From an uncultured Phascolarctobacterium sp. (GTDB lineage: Bacteria > Bacillota > Negativicutes > Acidaminococcales > Acidaminococcaceae), in assembly GCA_900552005.1 (NCBI GenBank), contig URXU01000002.1:1-64000 (forward strand): DNA of 64,000 bases, written 5' to 3'. The position numbers and the translations under genes were made by a program. The notes below the pieces were generated by a model. The model was not told the DNA's origin and ran no database searches. It saw only the letters and a program-made list of their open reading frames with translations. Below are positions 52,507-62,715 of this stretch, in pieces (the first letter of the stretch is position 1; every line of letters starts with the position of its first letter).

Positions 52507-54114
52507 TTACAGGTCGCTTAGCAAATCATCCATATACTTACGCAGCTTATCCAGTTTTTTGCGAATATTATTTACCTTACTGCTGTCACGGGCAACAATT
52601 TGTTCTATCTTAGTTCTGTGCAATAAATATTCCCGTTCCATTTGTCTGAGGTATTCACGCAGTTCAAGAGCGGCAGTATCTACGGTTACCAGTTGAGACG
52701 CTTCAATATGCCAATCGGTACCAGTGATTTCAACACAATCCCCAAACTGCGGAATATAAGCCGCTGTACCCAGCCGGCGCTGCAATTCATCTGCCAAATT
52801 GCTGGCCGCATCATACTCGCCATGCGTTACAAAAAATGCCTTAGGCATGCTGCTCATTTTACCATACCAGGCCAACAGCTGCTCTTTATCCGCATGCGCT
52901 GAAAAACCCTTCATATTGTAAATTCTGGCATTGACACGGATATCCTCACCCATGATTTTTACCTGTTTGGCACCTTCTACAATACGGCGTCCCAAAGTTC
53001 CCTCTGCCAAAAAACCTGCAAAAACAACGCTGCTGTCCGTACGCCAAAGATTATGTTTGAGATGATGCAGAATACGTCCCGCATCTGCCATGCCGCTGGC
53101 TGAAATGATAATTTTGCTGGCTTCATCATCATTAATGGCCCGCGATTCTTCAGGCGTGGCCGTAAAACGCAGATTTTTCATTGCTACCAATCGGCGCCCC
53201 TGCATTTCATACAGAGCCCTGGCTTCCTCATCATATTCTTCCGGATTAGTCAGTGTAATCTGCGTTGCCTTGTTAGCCATAGGACTGTCTACAATAATAG
53301 GAATATCGGGTATTTTCTTTTCTGCCTGCAATTTCTGAAAATAATACAGCAGTACCTGCGTTCTGCCTACGGCAAAAGCAGGAATAATAATATTACCGCC
53401 ACGCTCTACCGTATCATTGACAATTTTGGCCAGTTCCGCTTCTTTATCATATGCTTTATGCACCCTATTGCCATAGGTAGATTCAGTAATAATAAAATCG
53501 GCGCCGGAAATATGTTCAGGGTCTTCAATAATCGGCTGGTCAGGCTGACCTATATCGCCGGTGAAAACCAATTTAGTTTCCCTGCCGTCTTCTCTGACAA
53601 ACATTTCCACAATTGCAGAACCCAAAATATGTCCCGCAACACGAAAGCGAACTTTTATATTAGGAATAATATCTATTGTTTCGTTAAAATCATGAATTCT
53701 GAATAATTTCAAAGCCTGATAAGCATCATCCACAGTAAAAAGCGGTTCAACAATTTTCTTACCGGCTCTCAAACCTTTACGGTTGGCAAATTCTGCATCG
53801 CCTTCCTGAATATGCGCACTATCGGGAAGCAGTATGGAACACAATTCCTGAGTAGATTTTGTGCAGTGAATATAACCTTTAAAGCCTTTTTTCACCAGTT
53901 TTGGCAAAAGACCGCTGTGATCAACATGGGCATGAGTAAGTACTACGGCATCAATTTCTGCCGGACTGAAAATAAATTCTTTTTCATTAAACGCCGTAAT
54001 AAGTTTGGACCCCTGAAACATGCCACAGTCCACCAAAATTTTTCTGCCGGCAACTTCAACCAAATAACAGGAGCCGGTAACCATACGTGCCGCACCTAAA
54101 AAAGTAATCTTCAT
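52507..54114 (-). CDS. MBL-fold beta-CASP RNA metallo-hydrolase
   Basis: A 535-residue protein. The metallo-beta-lactamase domain has the metal motif THAHVDHSGLLPK (HxHxDH), then the beta-CASP insert, the FTGDIGQPDQP acidic residue, and an RMM-CASP C-terminus with FSAHADKEQLLAW and THGEYDAA. Members are RNA endo/exonucleases. A C-terminal coiled coil (about 485-535) may mediate dimerisation. It is monocistronic, with no recognisable partner. Confidence 0.9.
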   Translation of the reverse strand: MKITFLGAARMVTGSCYLVEVAGRKILVDCGMFQGSKLITAFNEKEFIFSPAEIDAVVLTHAHVDHSGLLPKLVKKGFKGYIHCTKSTQELCSILLPDSAHIQEGDAEFANRKGLRAGKKIVEPLFTVDDAYQALKLFRIHDFNETIDIIPNIKVRFRVAGHILGSAIVEMFVREDGRETKLVFTGDIGQPDQPIIEDPEHISGADFIITESTYGNRVHKAYDKEAELAKIVNDTVERGGNIIIPAFAVGRTQVLLYYFQKLQAEKKIPDIPIIVDSPMANKATQITLTNPEEYDEEARALYEMQGRRLVAMKNLRFTATPEESRAINDDEASKIIISASGMADAGRILHHLKHNLWRTDSSVVFAGFLAEGTLGRRIVEGAKQVKIMGEDIRVNARIYNMKGFSAHADKEQLLAWYGKMSSMPKAFFVTHGEYDAASNLADELQRRLGTAAYIPQFGDCVEITGTDWHIEASQLVTVDTAALELREYLRQMEREYLLHRTKIEQIVARDSSKVNNIRKKLDKLRKYMDDLLSDL

Positions 54115-54208
54115 AACAAAACCTCCTGCCTCATCAACATAGATTATGTTATATAATTCGCTGCAAAAGTATTATTTACCTGCTGCAAGGACACTCTTCA
54201 CCAAATTA

Positions 54209-55453
54209 TTACAAATTTAAAAAGCGTCGCCAGCTGGCTGTAGCCAAACTGCGGCAATTACCGCAATTACCGCAGTTTTCCTCCATATGTTCACCAAAAT
54301 ATTGGAGCAAATATTTGCGCAGACAGCCGGAAGTGTGACAGTAGGTAATCATTTTGTTCAAAAGATCCAAATCATGTTCTTTCCAGGACAGATCCGGTTG
54401 GTCGTGCCCGATCAGATATGTATTTATAGCCACGTCGCTTTTATCATAAAGCAGCAGGCATTCAGCTTTTTTGCCATCTCTGCCGGCACGTCCCGCCTCC
54501 TGATAATAGCTTTCCACGTCCTTCGGCATATTATAGTGCACTACAAAGCGAACATCCGCCTTGTCTATCCCCATACCAAAGGCATTGGTTGCAACAATCA
54601 ATTTTACCTGCCCGCGCACAAAACAATCCTGATTATATTTGCGTTCTTCCGCTGCAAGCCCCGCATGATAGCGAAGTGCTAAATAGCCGTGTCTAACCAG
54701 CATACCCGTTACAGTTTCTACACGCTTGCGCGTGGAGCAGTAAACTATACCGCTTGCTTCACTGCGCTTACTTAAAAAATCCAGCAAGGCTCTGTCCTTA
54801 TCAGGATTGCGCTGTACTGAAAAATACAAATTTGGCCGGTCAAAGCCCGTCACAACCACCCTGGCGCCCATGATCTGCAGCTTTTGCAAAATATCCTGGC
54901 GCACCTCACCGGTAGCGGTAGCCGTAAAGGCCGCAATCAGAGGTTTATGCGGCAGATAAGCAATAAACTGCGGAATATTATAATAATCCTTGCGGAAACT
55001 ATGACCCCACTGTGATACGCAGTGAGCTTCATCCACAGCTACCATGGTAATCTGCGCTTTTTTGGCAAAGCTGATAAACTGCGGATTGGCAAGACGCTCC
55101 GGCGCTACATATAGAAACTTACATTTACCATTTAAGGTATCATATAAAATCTTGCCATAGGCATTGCCGCTCAGGCTGCTATCCAAATATGCTGCCGGTA
55201 TGCCACGCTTTGATAAAGCTTCGGCCTGATCTTTCATTAAGGAAATCAAGGGTGAAATGACCAGTGTCACGCCTCGGCGCAGCAGCGACGGCAGTTGAAA
55301 ACAGATACTTTTGCCTGCACCAGTAGGCAGTACGGCCAGTACCGGACGATTATTAATAATCTCATTAATAATTTCTCTTTGTCCCAGACGAAAACTGTCG
55401 TAGCCAAAATAGGTTTTCAGGGCTGTTAGTAATTTATCATTATCAGTCATCAT
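54209..55453 (-). CDS. RecQ-family ATP-dependent DNA helicase, short form
   Basis: A 414-residue superfamily 2 helicase. Motif I is LPTGAGKSICFQ, motif II is DEAHCVSQWGHSFR, motif VI is QEAGRAGRDG, and the RecQ zinc-binding Cys appear as CGNCGNC near the end. It stops right after the zinc domain, so the winged helix and HRDC domains of about 600-residue RecQ are absent. Such truncated forms occur as second RecQ-like enzymes. Confidence 0.88.
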   Translation of the reverse strand: MMTDNDKLLTALKTYFGYDSFRLGQREIINEIINNRPVLAVLPTGAGKSICFQLPSLLRRGVTLVISPLISLMKDQAEALSKRGIPAAYLDSSLSGNAYGKILYDTLNGKCKFLYVAPERLANPQFISFAKKAQITMVAVDEAHCVSQWGHSFRKDYYNIPQFIAYLPHKPLIAAFTATATGEVRQDILQKLQIMGARVVVTGFDRPNLYFSVQRNPDKDRALLDFLSKRSEASGIVYCSTRKRVETVTGMLVRHGYLALRYHAGLAAEERKYNQDCFVRGQVKLIVATNAFGMGIDKADVRFVVHYNMPKDVESYYQEAGRAGRDGKKAECLLLYDKSDVAINTYLIGHDQPDLSWKEHDLDLLNKMITYCHTSGCLRKYLLQYFGEHMEENCGNCGNCRSLATASWRRFLNL

Positions 55454-55525
55454 TATTTTTCATATACTTTCACTCAATTTTATTATTATCCACGAAACCG
55501 GCAGTCATCTGCTCACCGCCATTGA

Positions 55526-55560
55526 AAAATAAAACGACTGCAATGCAGTCGTTTTATTTT
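55526..55560 (-). terminator. Intrinsic terminator after nth
   Basis: AAATAAAACGACTGC pairs with GCAGTCGTTTTATTT around AAT, next to the nth stop. It is symmetrical and could act in either direction. Confidence 0.93.
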
Positions 55561-55561
55561 T

Positions 55562-56200
55562 CTAATCAAGATTTTTCTCTTTAAACGGACATTCCGACAA
55601 CAAAACGCATTCCGTACAGAGAGGTTTGCGTGCTTTGCAGATCTTGCGTCCATGCCAAATAAACCAATGGTGGGCATCGCTCCATTTTTCCCGGGGAATA
55701 ATTTTCTGCAGCTCCTTTTCAGTAGCCAGCGGATCTGTTCCTTTAGCCAACCCCAGGCGATGGGAAACGCGAAAAACATGAGTATCAACTGCAATAGCCG
55801 GTACATTGTAAATAATACTGGCCACTACATTAGCCGTTTTTTGGCCCACTCCCGGCAATTTCATCAATGTAGGAATATCATCGGGTATCTTACTGTCAAA
55901 CTCCTGCACCAGCATGCGACAGGTTGCCAAAATATTGCGGGCCTTAGCATGAAACAAGCCGCAGTCACGGATTTCATGCTCCATTTCTTCCTGGCTCAAA
56001 GCCCCCATTTTCTCCGGCGTATTATACTTTGGAAATATACGCGCCGTAATTTTGTTAACCCGTTCATCCGTACACTGCGCCGATAAAATAACTGCTATCA
56101 GCAATTCAAAAGGCGAGTTGTAGTTTAACGCTGTTTTTGTATCTTTATACGTAGCTTCCAATATTTTCAGGATAGCATCACGTTTTTCCTTCCGCAACAT
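55562..56200 (-). CDS. nth: Endonuclease III
   Basis: A 212-residue base-excision glycosylase/AP lyase for oxidised pyrimidines. The helix-hairpin-helix LPGVGQKTANVV has the catalytic Lys (about 120), and VDTHVFRVSHRL carries the catalytic Asp. A C-terminal 4Fe-4S cluster CKARKPLC ... CVLLSEC is intact. Its start shares one base with the end of the PFL gene. Confidence 0.96.
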   Translation of the reverse strand: MLRKEKRDAILKILEATYKDTKTALNYNSPFELLIAVILSAQCTDERVNKITARIFPKYNTPEKMGALSQEEMEHEIRDCGLFHAKARNILATCRMLVQEFDSKIPDDIPTLMKLPGVGQKTANVVASIIYNVPAIAVDTHVFRVSHRLGLAKGTDPLATEKELQKIIPREKWSDAHHWFIWHGRKICKARKPLCTECVLLSECPFKEKNLD

Positions 56201-57561
56201 TAATTAGTCAGACTCCTTACCGGTGCCGGTATACGTCCGCCTCTGGCAATAAATTTATCTGCCTTGAAATTATTGACAGCAATAACGGGAGCATAACCAA
56301 GCAAACCGCCGAATTCCACTCTGTCTCCCACACCTTTGCCCGGAACCGGAATCAAACGTACGGCAGTAGTTTTATTGTTAATCATGCCAATCGCAGCTTC
56401 ATCGGCAATAATGGCAGAAATTGTTGCTGCCGTAGTATCTCCGGGTACGGCAATCATATCAAGACCAACGGAGCATACACAGGTCATGGCTTCCAGCTTT
56501 TCTAAGGTCAAACAGCCTCTTTCAACCGCAGCTATCATCCCGGCATCTTCACTTACCGGAATAAAAGCGCCGCTCAAGCCGCCTACATAACTGGAGGCCA
56601 TCAAGCCGCCTTTTTTAACCGCATCGTTCAGCATGGCTAAAGTAGCAGTTGTTCCAGGACAGCCGCAGCTTTCCAGACCTATTTCTTCTAAAATATGCGC
56701 CACACTGTCACCGATAGCAGGTGTAGGCGCCAAAGACAAATCAATAATACCAAACTGCGTATTCAGTCTGCGGGCAGCTTCCTGCGCTACCAGCTGGCCA
56801 ACGCGGGTAATTTTAAAAGCTGTCTTTTTGATGGTTTCCGCCACCATGCCGATATCACCGTCACGCACCGCTTCCAAAGCATGTTTAACAACGCCGGGAC
56901 CACTGACACCGACATTAATAACAGTTTCTGGTTCAGTTACGCCATGGAAGGCACCGGCCATAAACGGATTATCCGGTACGGCATTGCAGAAAACAACAAG
57001 CTTGGCGCAGCCAATAGCATCACGGTCCGCAGTGCGATCAGCAGTCATCTTCACTACCTGACCCATTTGGGCCACAGCGTCCATATTAATGCCGCATTTT
57101 GTAGAACCAACGCTTACGGAAGAACAAACAATATCAGTTGCCGCCAACGCTTCCGGAATGGAGGCGATCAAATTATGATCACCTTTGGTATAGCCTTTGT
57201 CAACAAGGGCAGAAAAGCCGCCAATAAAGTTAACGCCAACATTTTTGCCGGCCTTATCAAGAGCCTGAGCCAGCTGAACATAATCACTGCTGTCACAGCT
57301 TTCGCCTACCATGGCAATTGGTGTTACGGAAATACGTTTATTAATAATCGGTACACCCAGCTCCACTTCCAGATCTTCGCCGGTCTTGACCAGTTTTTCT
57401 GCTTTTTGGCAGATTTTATCATAAATTTTCTGAGCTGTTACCTTAATATCAGGATGACCACAGTCACGCAGGCTGATGCCCATGGTAATAGTGCGCACAT
57501 CCAAATTATTTTCGGTAATCATTCTGGTTGTTTCTAAAATATCTTTAGTATTAAACAGCAT
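56200..57561 (-). CDS. PFL-family protein (UPF0210/DUF711)
   Basis: A 453-residue protein of the conserved UPF0210 family, distantly related to pyruvate formate-lyase-like folds; function unknown. Typical phrases are [30 protein letters not shown] and the Gly/Cys-rich [17 protein letters not shown] segment. It follows the ACT gene by 9 bases; this ACT-PFL pairing is standard and implies the two work together. Confidence 0.93.
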   Translation of the reverse strand: MLFNTKDILETTRMITENNLDVRTITMGISLRDCGHPDIKVTAQKIYDKICQKAEKLVKTGEDLEVELGVPIINKRISVTPIAMVGESCDSSDYVQLAQALDKAGKNVGVNFIGGFSALVDKGYTKGDHNLIASIPEALAATDIVCSSVSVGSTKCGINMDAVAQMGQVVKMTADRTADRDAIGCAKLVVFCNAVPDNPFMAGAFHGVTEPETVINVGVSGPGVVKHALEAVRDGDIGMVAETIKKTAFKITRVGQLVAQEAARRLNTQFGIIDLSLAPTPAIGDSVAHILEEIGLESCGCPGTTATLAMLNDAVKKGGLMASSYVGGLSGAFIPVSEDAGMIAAVERGCLTLEKLEAMTCVCSVGLDMIAVPGDTTAATISAIIADEAAIGMINNKTTAVRLIPVPGKGVGDRVEFGGLLGYAPVIAVNNFKADKFIARGGRIPAPVRSLTN

Positions 57562-57570
57562 GGCAGCCTC

Positions 57571-57840
57571 CTATATACGGTGCATAGCAGTGAATATTTC
57601 TTCGCTCTGCAAACGGATTTCAACACCGATTTCTTCACCCAGAGCAGCAAATTTTTCCTGTGCTTCTTTAATCGTAACATTGGCCATGCTCATATCAGCA
57701 ATCAGCACCATATTAAAAAATCCCTGCATAATATTCTGATTGATATTGATAATATTAATATTGCACTCAGCCAGCGTATTGCTTACCTTCGCAATAATCC
57801 CTACTTTATCCTTACCTACAATAGTCAATACTATACGCAT
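57571..57840 (-). CDS. ACT domain protein (UPF0237)
   Basis: An 89-residue single ACT domain with MRIVLTIVGKDKVGIIAKVS and ININQNIMQGFFNM, the usual ligand-binding Gly/Asp turn. It precedes the PFL gene, and the pair is widely conserved. It probably senses an amino acid or related ligand and regulates its partner. Confidence 0.94.
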   Translation of the reverse strand: MRIVLTIVGKDKVGIIAKVSNTLAECNINIININQNIMQGFFNMVLIADMSMANVTIKEAQEKFAALGEEIGVEIRLQSEEIFTAMHRI

Positions 57841-57928
57841 AATTTTTCCCCCTGCTCTGTAAAAATAAAAATATCATAAATATGATGAATTTATTTTATC
57901 ATATAAACCGAAACCTGTCTGTATTATT

Positions 57929-59449
57929 TTAATTAGAAATACTCGTCCGCAGCTGAATAGCCTCAGCAATATGAGCAGTCGAAATCTCTGCGCAGTCAGC
58001 CAAATCGGCAATAGTGCGTGCAACTTTCAGGATTCTGTCATGACTGCGTGCACTGAGATGCAGCGCATTAAAATATTTTTCCAATACCCGCTGCGCTGCC
58101 GCATCCAGCTGGCAAAACTCCACTACTTCCTGCCGTCCCATCTGCGCATTACAATACAAACCTTTATCACTTAGTCTTGCCAGCTGCTTATCTCTGGCAG
58201 CAACTACACGCCTGCGGATTTCTGCTGAACTTTCACCGGCAGACTTACTTTCCAGCTCTTTAAAATTAACGCGTGACAAATTAATCTGCATATCAATCCG
58301 GTCTAATAACGGGCCAGAAATTTTACGCCGATAATTATCTATTTCTTTTTGTTTGCACCGGCAGCGATGTTCCTTATCCCCCAGATAACCGCAGGGACAG
58401 GGATTTTGCGCCGCGCATAATATAAACTTGCTTGGGAAAGTGATGGCCGCCCGCACGCGGGAAATATTGATCATTCCGTCTTCCAAAGGCTGCCTGAGCA
58501 TTTCCAGTGTATAACGTTCAAATTCAGGTAATTCATCTAAAAACAGAACACCATTATGGCTTAAGGTTACTTCACCGGGCCGGGGATAAGGACCTCCGCC
58601 TAACAAAGCACTTGCCGAAACACTATGATGCGGGCTGCGAAACGGTCTTTCCAGCATAATGCTCTCCGCAGATGGCAGCATGCCTACGATACTATAAATT
58701 TTTGTTACCTCCAACGCTTCTTCTTCCGTCATTGGAGGCAAAATAGTCACCAGCCTTCTTGCCAGCATAGTCTTACCGCATCCCGGGGCGCCAACCATTA
58801 ATATACTATGTCCGCCGGCAGCGGCAATTTCCAAAGCTCTTCTTGCTACCGCCTGCCCCTTTACGTCTGCAAAATCTTCACGGTATACCCGTTCCGAATT
58901 TTTCAAAATATTTTCCTTGGGCAAGGGAGTCAATTGATGCTTACCCTGCAAATGCTCAACAAGTTCCGTCAGACTTTGCAGCACATAAACATCTATTCCG
59001 GCTATCAGTTTACCTTCAGCAGCATTTTCTGCAGGTATAAAAATTTCCTTAAACCCACTTTTCTTAGCCTCAATTATCATTGAAAGAACACCGGCTAATT
59101 TCCTTATGGACCCGTCTAACGAAAGTTCTCCAATAAAAATTTTGCCATTTACCATATCCTGCGTTAAGAAATTGGAACTTACCAGCACTCCGACCGCCAT
59201 GGGCAAATCTAATCCTGAGCCCTCTTTTTTTAAGTCAGCCGGCGCCAAATTGACCGTGATCTTAGTCATCGGAAAAGGATAGGCAGAATTTCTGATAGCC
59301 GCCTTAACTCTTTCCCGGGCTTCGCGCACAGCCATGTTGGGCAATCCTACAATATCAAAACCTGGTAATCCGTTGGTTACATCCACTTCGACAGCAATTT
59401 TTACGCCGTCAATACCCATGGTGGTCTCCCCAAATACATAGGAAAACAT
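57929..59449 (-). CDS. YifB/ComM-family Mg-chelatase-like AAA+ ATPase
   Basis: A 506-residue AAA+ protein. An N-terminal ChlI/Lon-like domain (about 15-170) precedes the ATPase with Walker A VGAPGCGKTML and Walker B LFLDELPEF, and a C-terminal Mg-chelatase domain with CPCGYLGDKEHRC. Homologue ComM is a branch-migration helicase for natural transformation in some bacteria. The ATG at 59449 follows AAGGGG by 7 bases. It lies directly after yraN. Confidence 0.9.
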   Translation of the reverse strand: MFSYVFGETTMGIDGVKIAVEVDVTNGLPGFDIVGLPNMAVREARERVKAAIRNSAYPFPMTKITVNLAPADLKKEGSGLDLPMAVGVLVSSNFLTQDMVNGKIFIGELSLDGSIRKLAGVLSMIIEAKKSGFKEIFIPAENAAEGKLIAGIDVYVLQSLTELVEHLQGKHQLTPLPKENILKNSERVYREDFADVKGQAVARRALEIAAAGGHSILMVGAPGCGKTMLARRLVTILPPMTEEEALEVTKIYSIVGMLPSAESIMLERPFRSPHHSVSASALLGGGPYPRPGEVTLSHNGVLFLDELPEFERYTLEMLRQPLEDGMINISRVRAAITFPSKFILCAAQNPCPCGYLGDKEHRCRCKQKEIDNYRRKISGPLLDRIDMQINLSRVNFKELESKSAGESSAEIRRRVVAARDKQLARLSDKGLYCNAQMGRQEVVEFCQLDAAAQRVLEKYFNALHLSARSHDRILKVARTIADLADCAEISTAHIAEAIQLRTSISN

Positions 59450-59466
59450 TGAAAACCCCTTCTTTC

Positions 59467-59841
59467 TCAGAAGCAATGCGGATAATGGTGAAACTCTTTT
59501 ACCACAGTTCCTTCTTTTAAAATTTCTATAACATCAAAAGAAAGTACCGGCATGTTTTGTATTATACCCTGAACCTGCATATAATATTCAGCACAACGGT
59601 ATATCTTTCTCCGTTTAGCCTCAGTTACTGCTTCTGCCGGCCTGCCGAAGCGGCCGGAAGTACGTGTTTTTACTTCCACAAAACATAATACTGCTCCATG
59701 CTCAGCAATAATATCTATCTCACCACAGCGGCAGCGGAAATTACGATTTCTGATTCTGTATCCATGCTGCTGCAAATACCTGCAGGCCAGTTCCTCACCG
59801 AACCTGCCCAGCTCATCTTTGCGGCTCATATTCGTAGTCAT
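59467..59841 (-). CDS. UPF0102/YraN-family endonuclease-like protein
   Basis: A 124-residue protein with a PD-(D/E)xK-like fold: GRFGEELACRYLQ, RCGEIDIIAE and FVEVKTR carry the conserved residues. Cellular role uncertain. The gene overlaps the end of rnhB by 29 bases and abuts comM, a standard rnhB-yraN-comM arrangement. Confidence 0.92.
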   Translation of the reverse strand: MTTNMSRKDELGRFGEELACRYLQQHGYRIRNRNFRCRCGEIDIIAEHGAVLCFVEVKTRTSGRFGRPAEAVTEAKRRKIYRCAEYYMQVQGIIQNMPVLSFDVIEILKEGTVVKEFHHYPHCF

Positions 59842-60643
59842 CTATTAACGGAGAATATAAAATATTCTCCTCTTGGGCTACCGGCGGCAGCTGCATGCTC
59901 TTAACCGGCTCATAGCTGCGTCGATGCCAGCTTGTGGCGCCGTAAGCCGACAAAGCCAGCATATGCTCCTTACTGCCATAGCCCTTATTGCCGGAAAAGC
60001 CGTACTCAGGATAAAGCAAAGCCAGCTTGTCCATAATTCTGTCACGTGTTACCTTGGCAATAACGGAAGCTGCGGCAATGGAAGCGCTGAGGGCATCTCC
60101 GTGAACCAAAGACAAACAGTTGATGCCGTTTGCTTCTACCGGCATGGCATCAATCAGCGCAACCTGCGGCTGAATCTTCAAATGTTCAAGAGTCTGGCGC
60201 ATGCCTTCCTGCGTAGCACGATAAATATTAAGCGCATCAATATTGCTTATGCTGACAATATTAACACTTATGGCCAGGGCTTTGCTGATAATCTCACTGT
60301 ACAGAAGTTCTCTCTTTTTGGCAGAAAGCTGCTTGGAATCATTCAGACCGCTGATGAATACTTGCTGCGGCAAAATTACCGCCGCTATCACCAAAGGTCC
60401 TGCTAAAGGTCCTCTGCCAGCCTCATCAACACCGGCAATATATTCAGCGCCTGCCGCATACTGCTGTATTTCGTATGCCAGCATTTTCTGAAAGCGCTGC
60501 TGTTCAGCGGCCTCAGCAGCCTTTTTTTTATAATAGCTCTGCAACAGTTTCTGCACGCCGCTGCGTTCATCCGCTGCCAGTGACTGTACAAAGGCCTCAT
60601 CCGGAGCTTCTGTTAAAATTTTCTTAATTTCCTGAATTTTCAT
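59813..60643 (-). CDS. rnhB: Ribonuclease HII
   Basis: A 276-residue endoribonuclease that removes ribonucleotides from DNA. Catalytic Asp/Glu lie in VAGVDEAGRGPLAGPLV (about 75), the second Asp is in ALIDAMPV, and VARGDALSAS-like VHGDALSASIAAASVIAKV follows. It has an N-terminal helical extension of about 70 residues, as in Bacillus RnhB. It follows rbgA downstream of a terminator hairpin. Confidence 0.95.
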   Translation of the reverse strand: MKIQEIKKILTEAPDEAFVQSLAADERSGVQKLLQSYYKKKAAEAAEQQRFQKMLAYEIQQYAAGAEYIAGVDEAGRGPLAGPLVIAAVILPQQVFISGLNDSKQLSAKKRELLYSEIISKALAISVNIVSISNIDALNIYRATQEGMRQTLEHLKIQPQVALIDAMPVEANGINCLSLVHGDALSASIAAASVIAKVTRDRIMDKLALLYPEYGFSGNKGYGSKEHMLALSAYGATSWHRRSYEPVKSMQLPPVAQEENILYSPLIDDYEYEPQR

Positions 60644-60655
60644 ACAAATTACCTC

Positions 60656-60681
60656 GTAAAAAAACCGCCATTTAGGCGGTT
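60656..60681 (-). terminator. Intrinsic terminator after rbgA
   Basis: AACCGCC pairs with GGCGGTT around ATTTA, followed by a T run on the minus strand, 5 bases after the rbgA stop. Confidence 0.85.
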
Positions 60682-60685
60682 CTAA

Positions 60686-61543
60686 TTAAATTTCATCAAT
60701 AGTAAAACGGCCCATACGCCCTGACCGAAAATCACGCAGCACCAGCTGATGGACCTTATCCAAATCCAGTACTCCGCCTGCTTTCAGGCAGCCTCTTGCT
60801 GCGGCAATCTTAGCCAAGACAGATTTTGCATCATCGCAAGCATCAAATTCAACTGTATATTTATTTTTTATTTCCTGCGGATAATCTTCCAGCAGTTTTT
60901 CCAGTAAAAGCTCAGCAGCCTGCTCTCTGTCAAAAACATCTTCCTTGATGGCGCCTGTTACTGCTAAACTAAAGCCAACTTCCGGATCTTCAAATTTAGG
61001 CCACAATACACCGGGCGTATCCAATAACTCTAAACCTTTAGCAATGGTAATCCACTGCTGTCCTTTAGTAACACCTGGCTTATCCGCAGCTACAACCTTA
61101 TTTTTTCCAACCAGGCGGTTAATTAAAGTAGACTTGCCCACATTGGGGATGCCTACAATCATAACCCTGATAGGTCGGTTGCGCACACCTTTTTTCAGCC
61201 ACTTGTCAATCACCGGCTTAGCCGCAGTCTGAATCATGCCAATAAGCTGTTTGACACCCTTGCCGGTAGCGCAATCAACCTTGCATACAGGCAAGCCGCT
61301 GCTTTTAAACTTCTGAATCCATAATTCAGTTTTATTATTGTCAGCCATGTCCACCTTATTTAAGGCAATTACCTTGGGCTTATTGCCCAATATGCTGACC
61401 AGCATGGGATTCGTGCTGGATCGCGGAATTCTGGCATCCAGCATTTCTACAACCACGTCTACCAATTTTATCTGGCTTTCCATCATTCTCTTGGCTTTGG
61501 TCATATGACCGGGGAACCATTGTATCTTAAAATCCACTGTCAT
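60686..61543 (-). CDS. rbgA: Ribosome biogenesis GTPase (RbgA/YlqF)
   Basis: A 285-residue circularly permuted GTPase for late 50S assembly. G4 (ALNKVDMAD) precedes G1 (GIPNVGKSTLIN) and G3 (LDTPGVLWP), the permuted order of the family. It overlaps lepB by 4 bases. Confidence 0.96.
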   Translation of the reverse strand: MTVDFKIQWFPGHMTKAKRMMESQIKLVDVVVEMLDARIPRSSTNPMLVSILGNKPKVIALNKVDMADNNKTELWIQKFKSSGLPVCKVDCATGKGVKQLIGMIQTAAKPVIDKWLKKGVRNRPIRVMIVGIPNVGKSTLINRLVGKNKVVAADKPGVTKGQQWITIAKGLELLDTPGVLWPKFEDPEVGFSLAVTGAIKEDVFDREQAAELLLEKLLEDYPQEIKNKYTVEFDACDDAKSVLAKIAAARGCLKAGGVLDLDKVHQLVLRDFRSGRMGRFTIDEI

Positions 61544-62112
61544 TGCGCCATACCCGTATCTGCCTTAATCAGATGTAATTCATCAAGCGGCCAGAAAACC
61601 AGCGCTGCACGGCCCTTCACTAATTGCAGCGGTACAAAATCAACATCCGCAAAACGGCTGTCTTCAGAATTGTTGCGGTTATCGCCCAAGACAAATATAT
61701 GGCCTTCCGGAACTACTGTCTTTTTATAATCTGAAAGGTTCGGTCCTTTCGGATCATCCTTGTAAATATAATTCTCATTCAGCATGGTTCCGTTTACATA
61801 CACTTTACCCTGACGCATTTCGATAGTATCACCACCGACAGCGATAACTCTTTTGATAAAATCTCTGCTCTGATCCTTGGGATAACGGAAGATAATAATT
61901 TCACCTTTTTTCGGATCAGTAACATAGTAGCTGAGCTTATCGACAAGCACTCTTTCATGATTAACCAAGGTAGGGTACATGGACGAACCTTCAACCATAT
62001 AAGGTTCTACTAAAAATGTTCTTATGCAAAAAGCCAGCGCTACAGCCACAATAATTGAAACAAGCCAGTCACTGGCTGAATCCTGCCAGGAAGAATTGTT
62101 TTTACTGCTCAT
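61540..62112 (-). CDS. lepB: Signal peptidase I
   Basis: A 190-residue membrane serine protease. One N-terminal membrane segment (about 15-33) is followed by GSSMYPTL (catalytic S44) and RDFIKRVIAVGGD (catalytic K87); GDNRNNSEDSR closes the site. It removes signal peptides outside the inner membrane. Between rplS and rbgA as in Bacillus. Confidence 0.96.
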   Translation of the reverse strand: MSSKNNSSWQDSASDWLVSIIVAVALAFCIRTFLVEPYMVEGSSMYPTLVNHERVLVDKLSYYVTDPKKGEIIIFRYPKDQSRDFIKRVIAVGGDTIEMRQGKVYVNGTMLNENYIYKDDPKGPNLSDYKKTVVPEGHIFVLGDNRNNSEDSRFADVDFVPLQLVKGRAALVFWPLDELHLIKADTGMAQ

Positions 62113-62209
62113 ATCAGCACTCCTTTCAAGAAATCTTTACTTTTAAAAAGCTGCTTATTATTTTAACACAAAATCAGCTTACAGTCAGCATTTTAGCGGA
62201 AAATAATAA

Positions 62210-62232
62210 AAGGGACTGTATTAACAGTCCCT
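62210..62232 (-). terminator. Intrinsic terminator after rplS
   Basis: AAGGGACTG pairs with CAGTCCCTT around TATTAA, followed by TTTATTATTTT on the minus strand. Confidence 0.88.
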
Positions 62233-62250
62233 TCCATCACTTTTTTTAGA

Positions 62251-62592
62251 TTAGCGGCGTTCTCTGATACGAGCTGCTTTACCGGTAAGGTTACGCAGAT
62301 AGTACAGTTTTGCACGACGAACGATACCACGGCGAGCTACTTCGATTTTTTCCAAACGAGGGCTATGTACCGGGAAAGTTCTTTCTACGCCAACACCATA
62401 GGAAATACGACGAACAGTAAAGTTTTCACGCACGCCGGAGCCGCTGCGGGAAATTACAACGCCTTCAAACAACTGAACGCGTTCTCTGCTGCCTTCAACT
62501 ACTTTTACATAAACTTTTACGGTGTCACCTGCACGGAAGTCAGGAATGTCGGAACGAAGTTGTTCTTGTTCCAATACTTCAATAATGTTCAT
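62251..62592 (-). CDS. rplS: 50S ribosomal protein L19
   Basis: A 113-residue basic protein with [16 protein letters not shown] and [15 protein letters not shown], full length for the family. It is preceded by an AGGAGG site and a leader with its own promoter. Confidence 0.98.
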   Translation of the reverse strand: MNIIEVLEQEQLRSDIPDFRAGDTVKVYVKVVEGSRERVQLFEGVVISRSGSGVRENFTVRRISYGVGVERTFPVHSPRLEKIEVARRGIVRRAKLYYLRNLTGKAARIRERR

Positions 62593-62662
62593 AATTTCCT
62601 CCTAAATTCATAGACGTTCATGTGCGAACTCCACAGCGGACCGTCCGTATTACACAAAAAAG
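62593..62662 (-). promoter_or_regulatory. Leader of rplS, possible L19 autoregulatory element
   Basis: The transcript between the promoter and the AGGAGG site is about 65 bases and contains CTGTGGAG, a phrase I recall from Firmicutes L19 leaders. It has several possible short GC-rich stems. A role in L19 feedback is inference. Confidence 0.4.
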
Positions 62663-62691
62663 ATTTTATCATAATCCGTAATTTATTGCAA
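62663..62691 (-). promoter_or_regulatory. Promoter of rplS
   Basis: TTGCAA (complement of 62686-62691), 17 bases, TAAAAT (complement of 62663-62668). Confidence 0.75.
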
Positions 62692-62715
62692 TATATTTTA
62701 CACTTTACCGGCAGA

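Noticed and set aside
56695..57537. A 280-codon open frame on the plus strand opposite the PFL gene
   Set aside because: It lies wholly antisense to a conserved gene, has no ribosome-binding context and its translation looks like no protein family.
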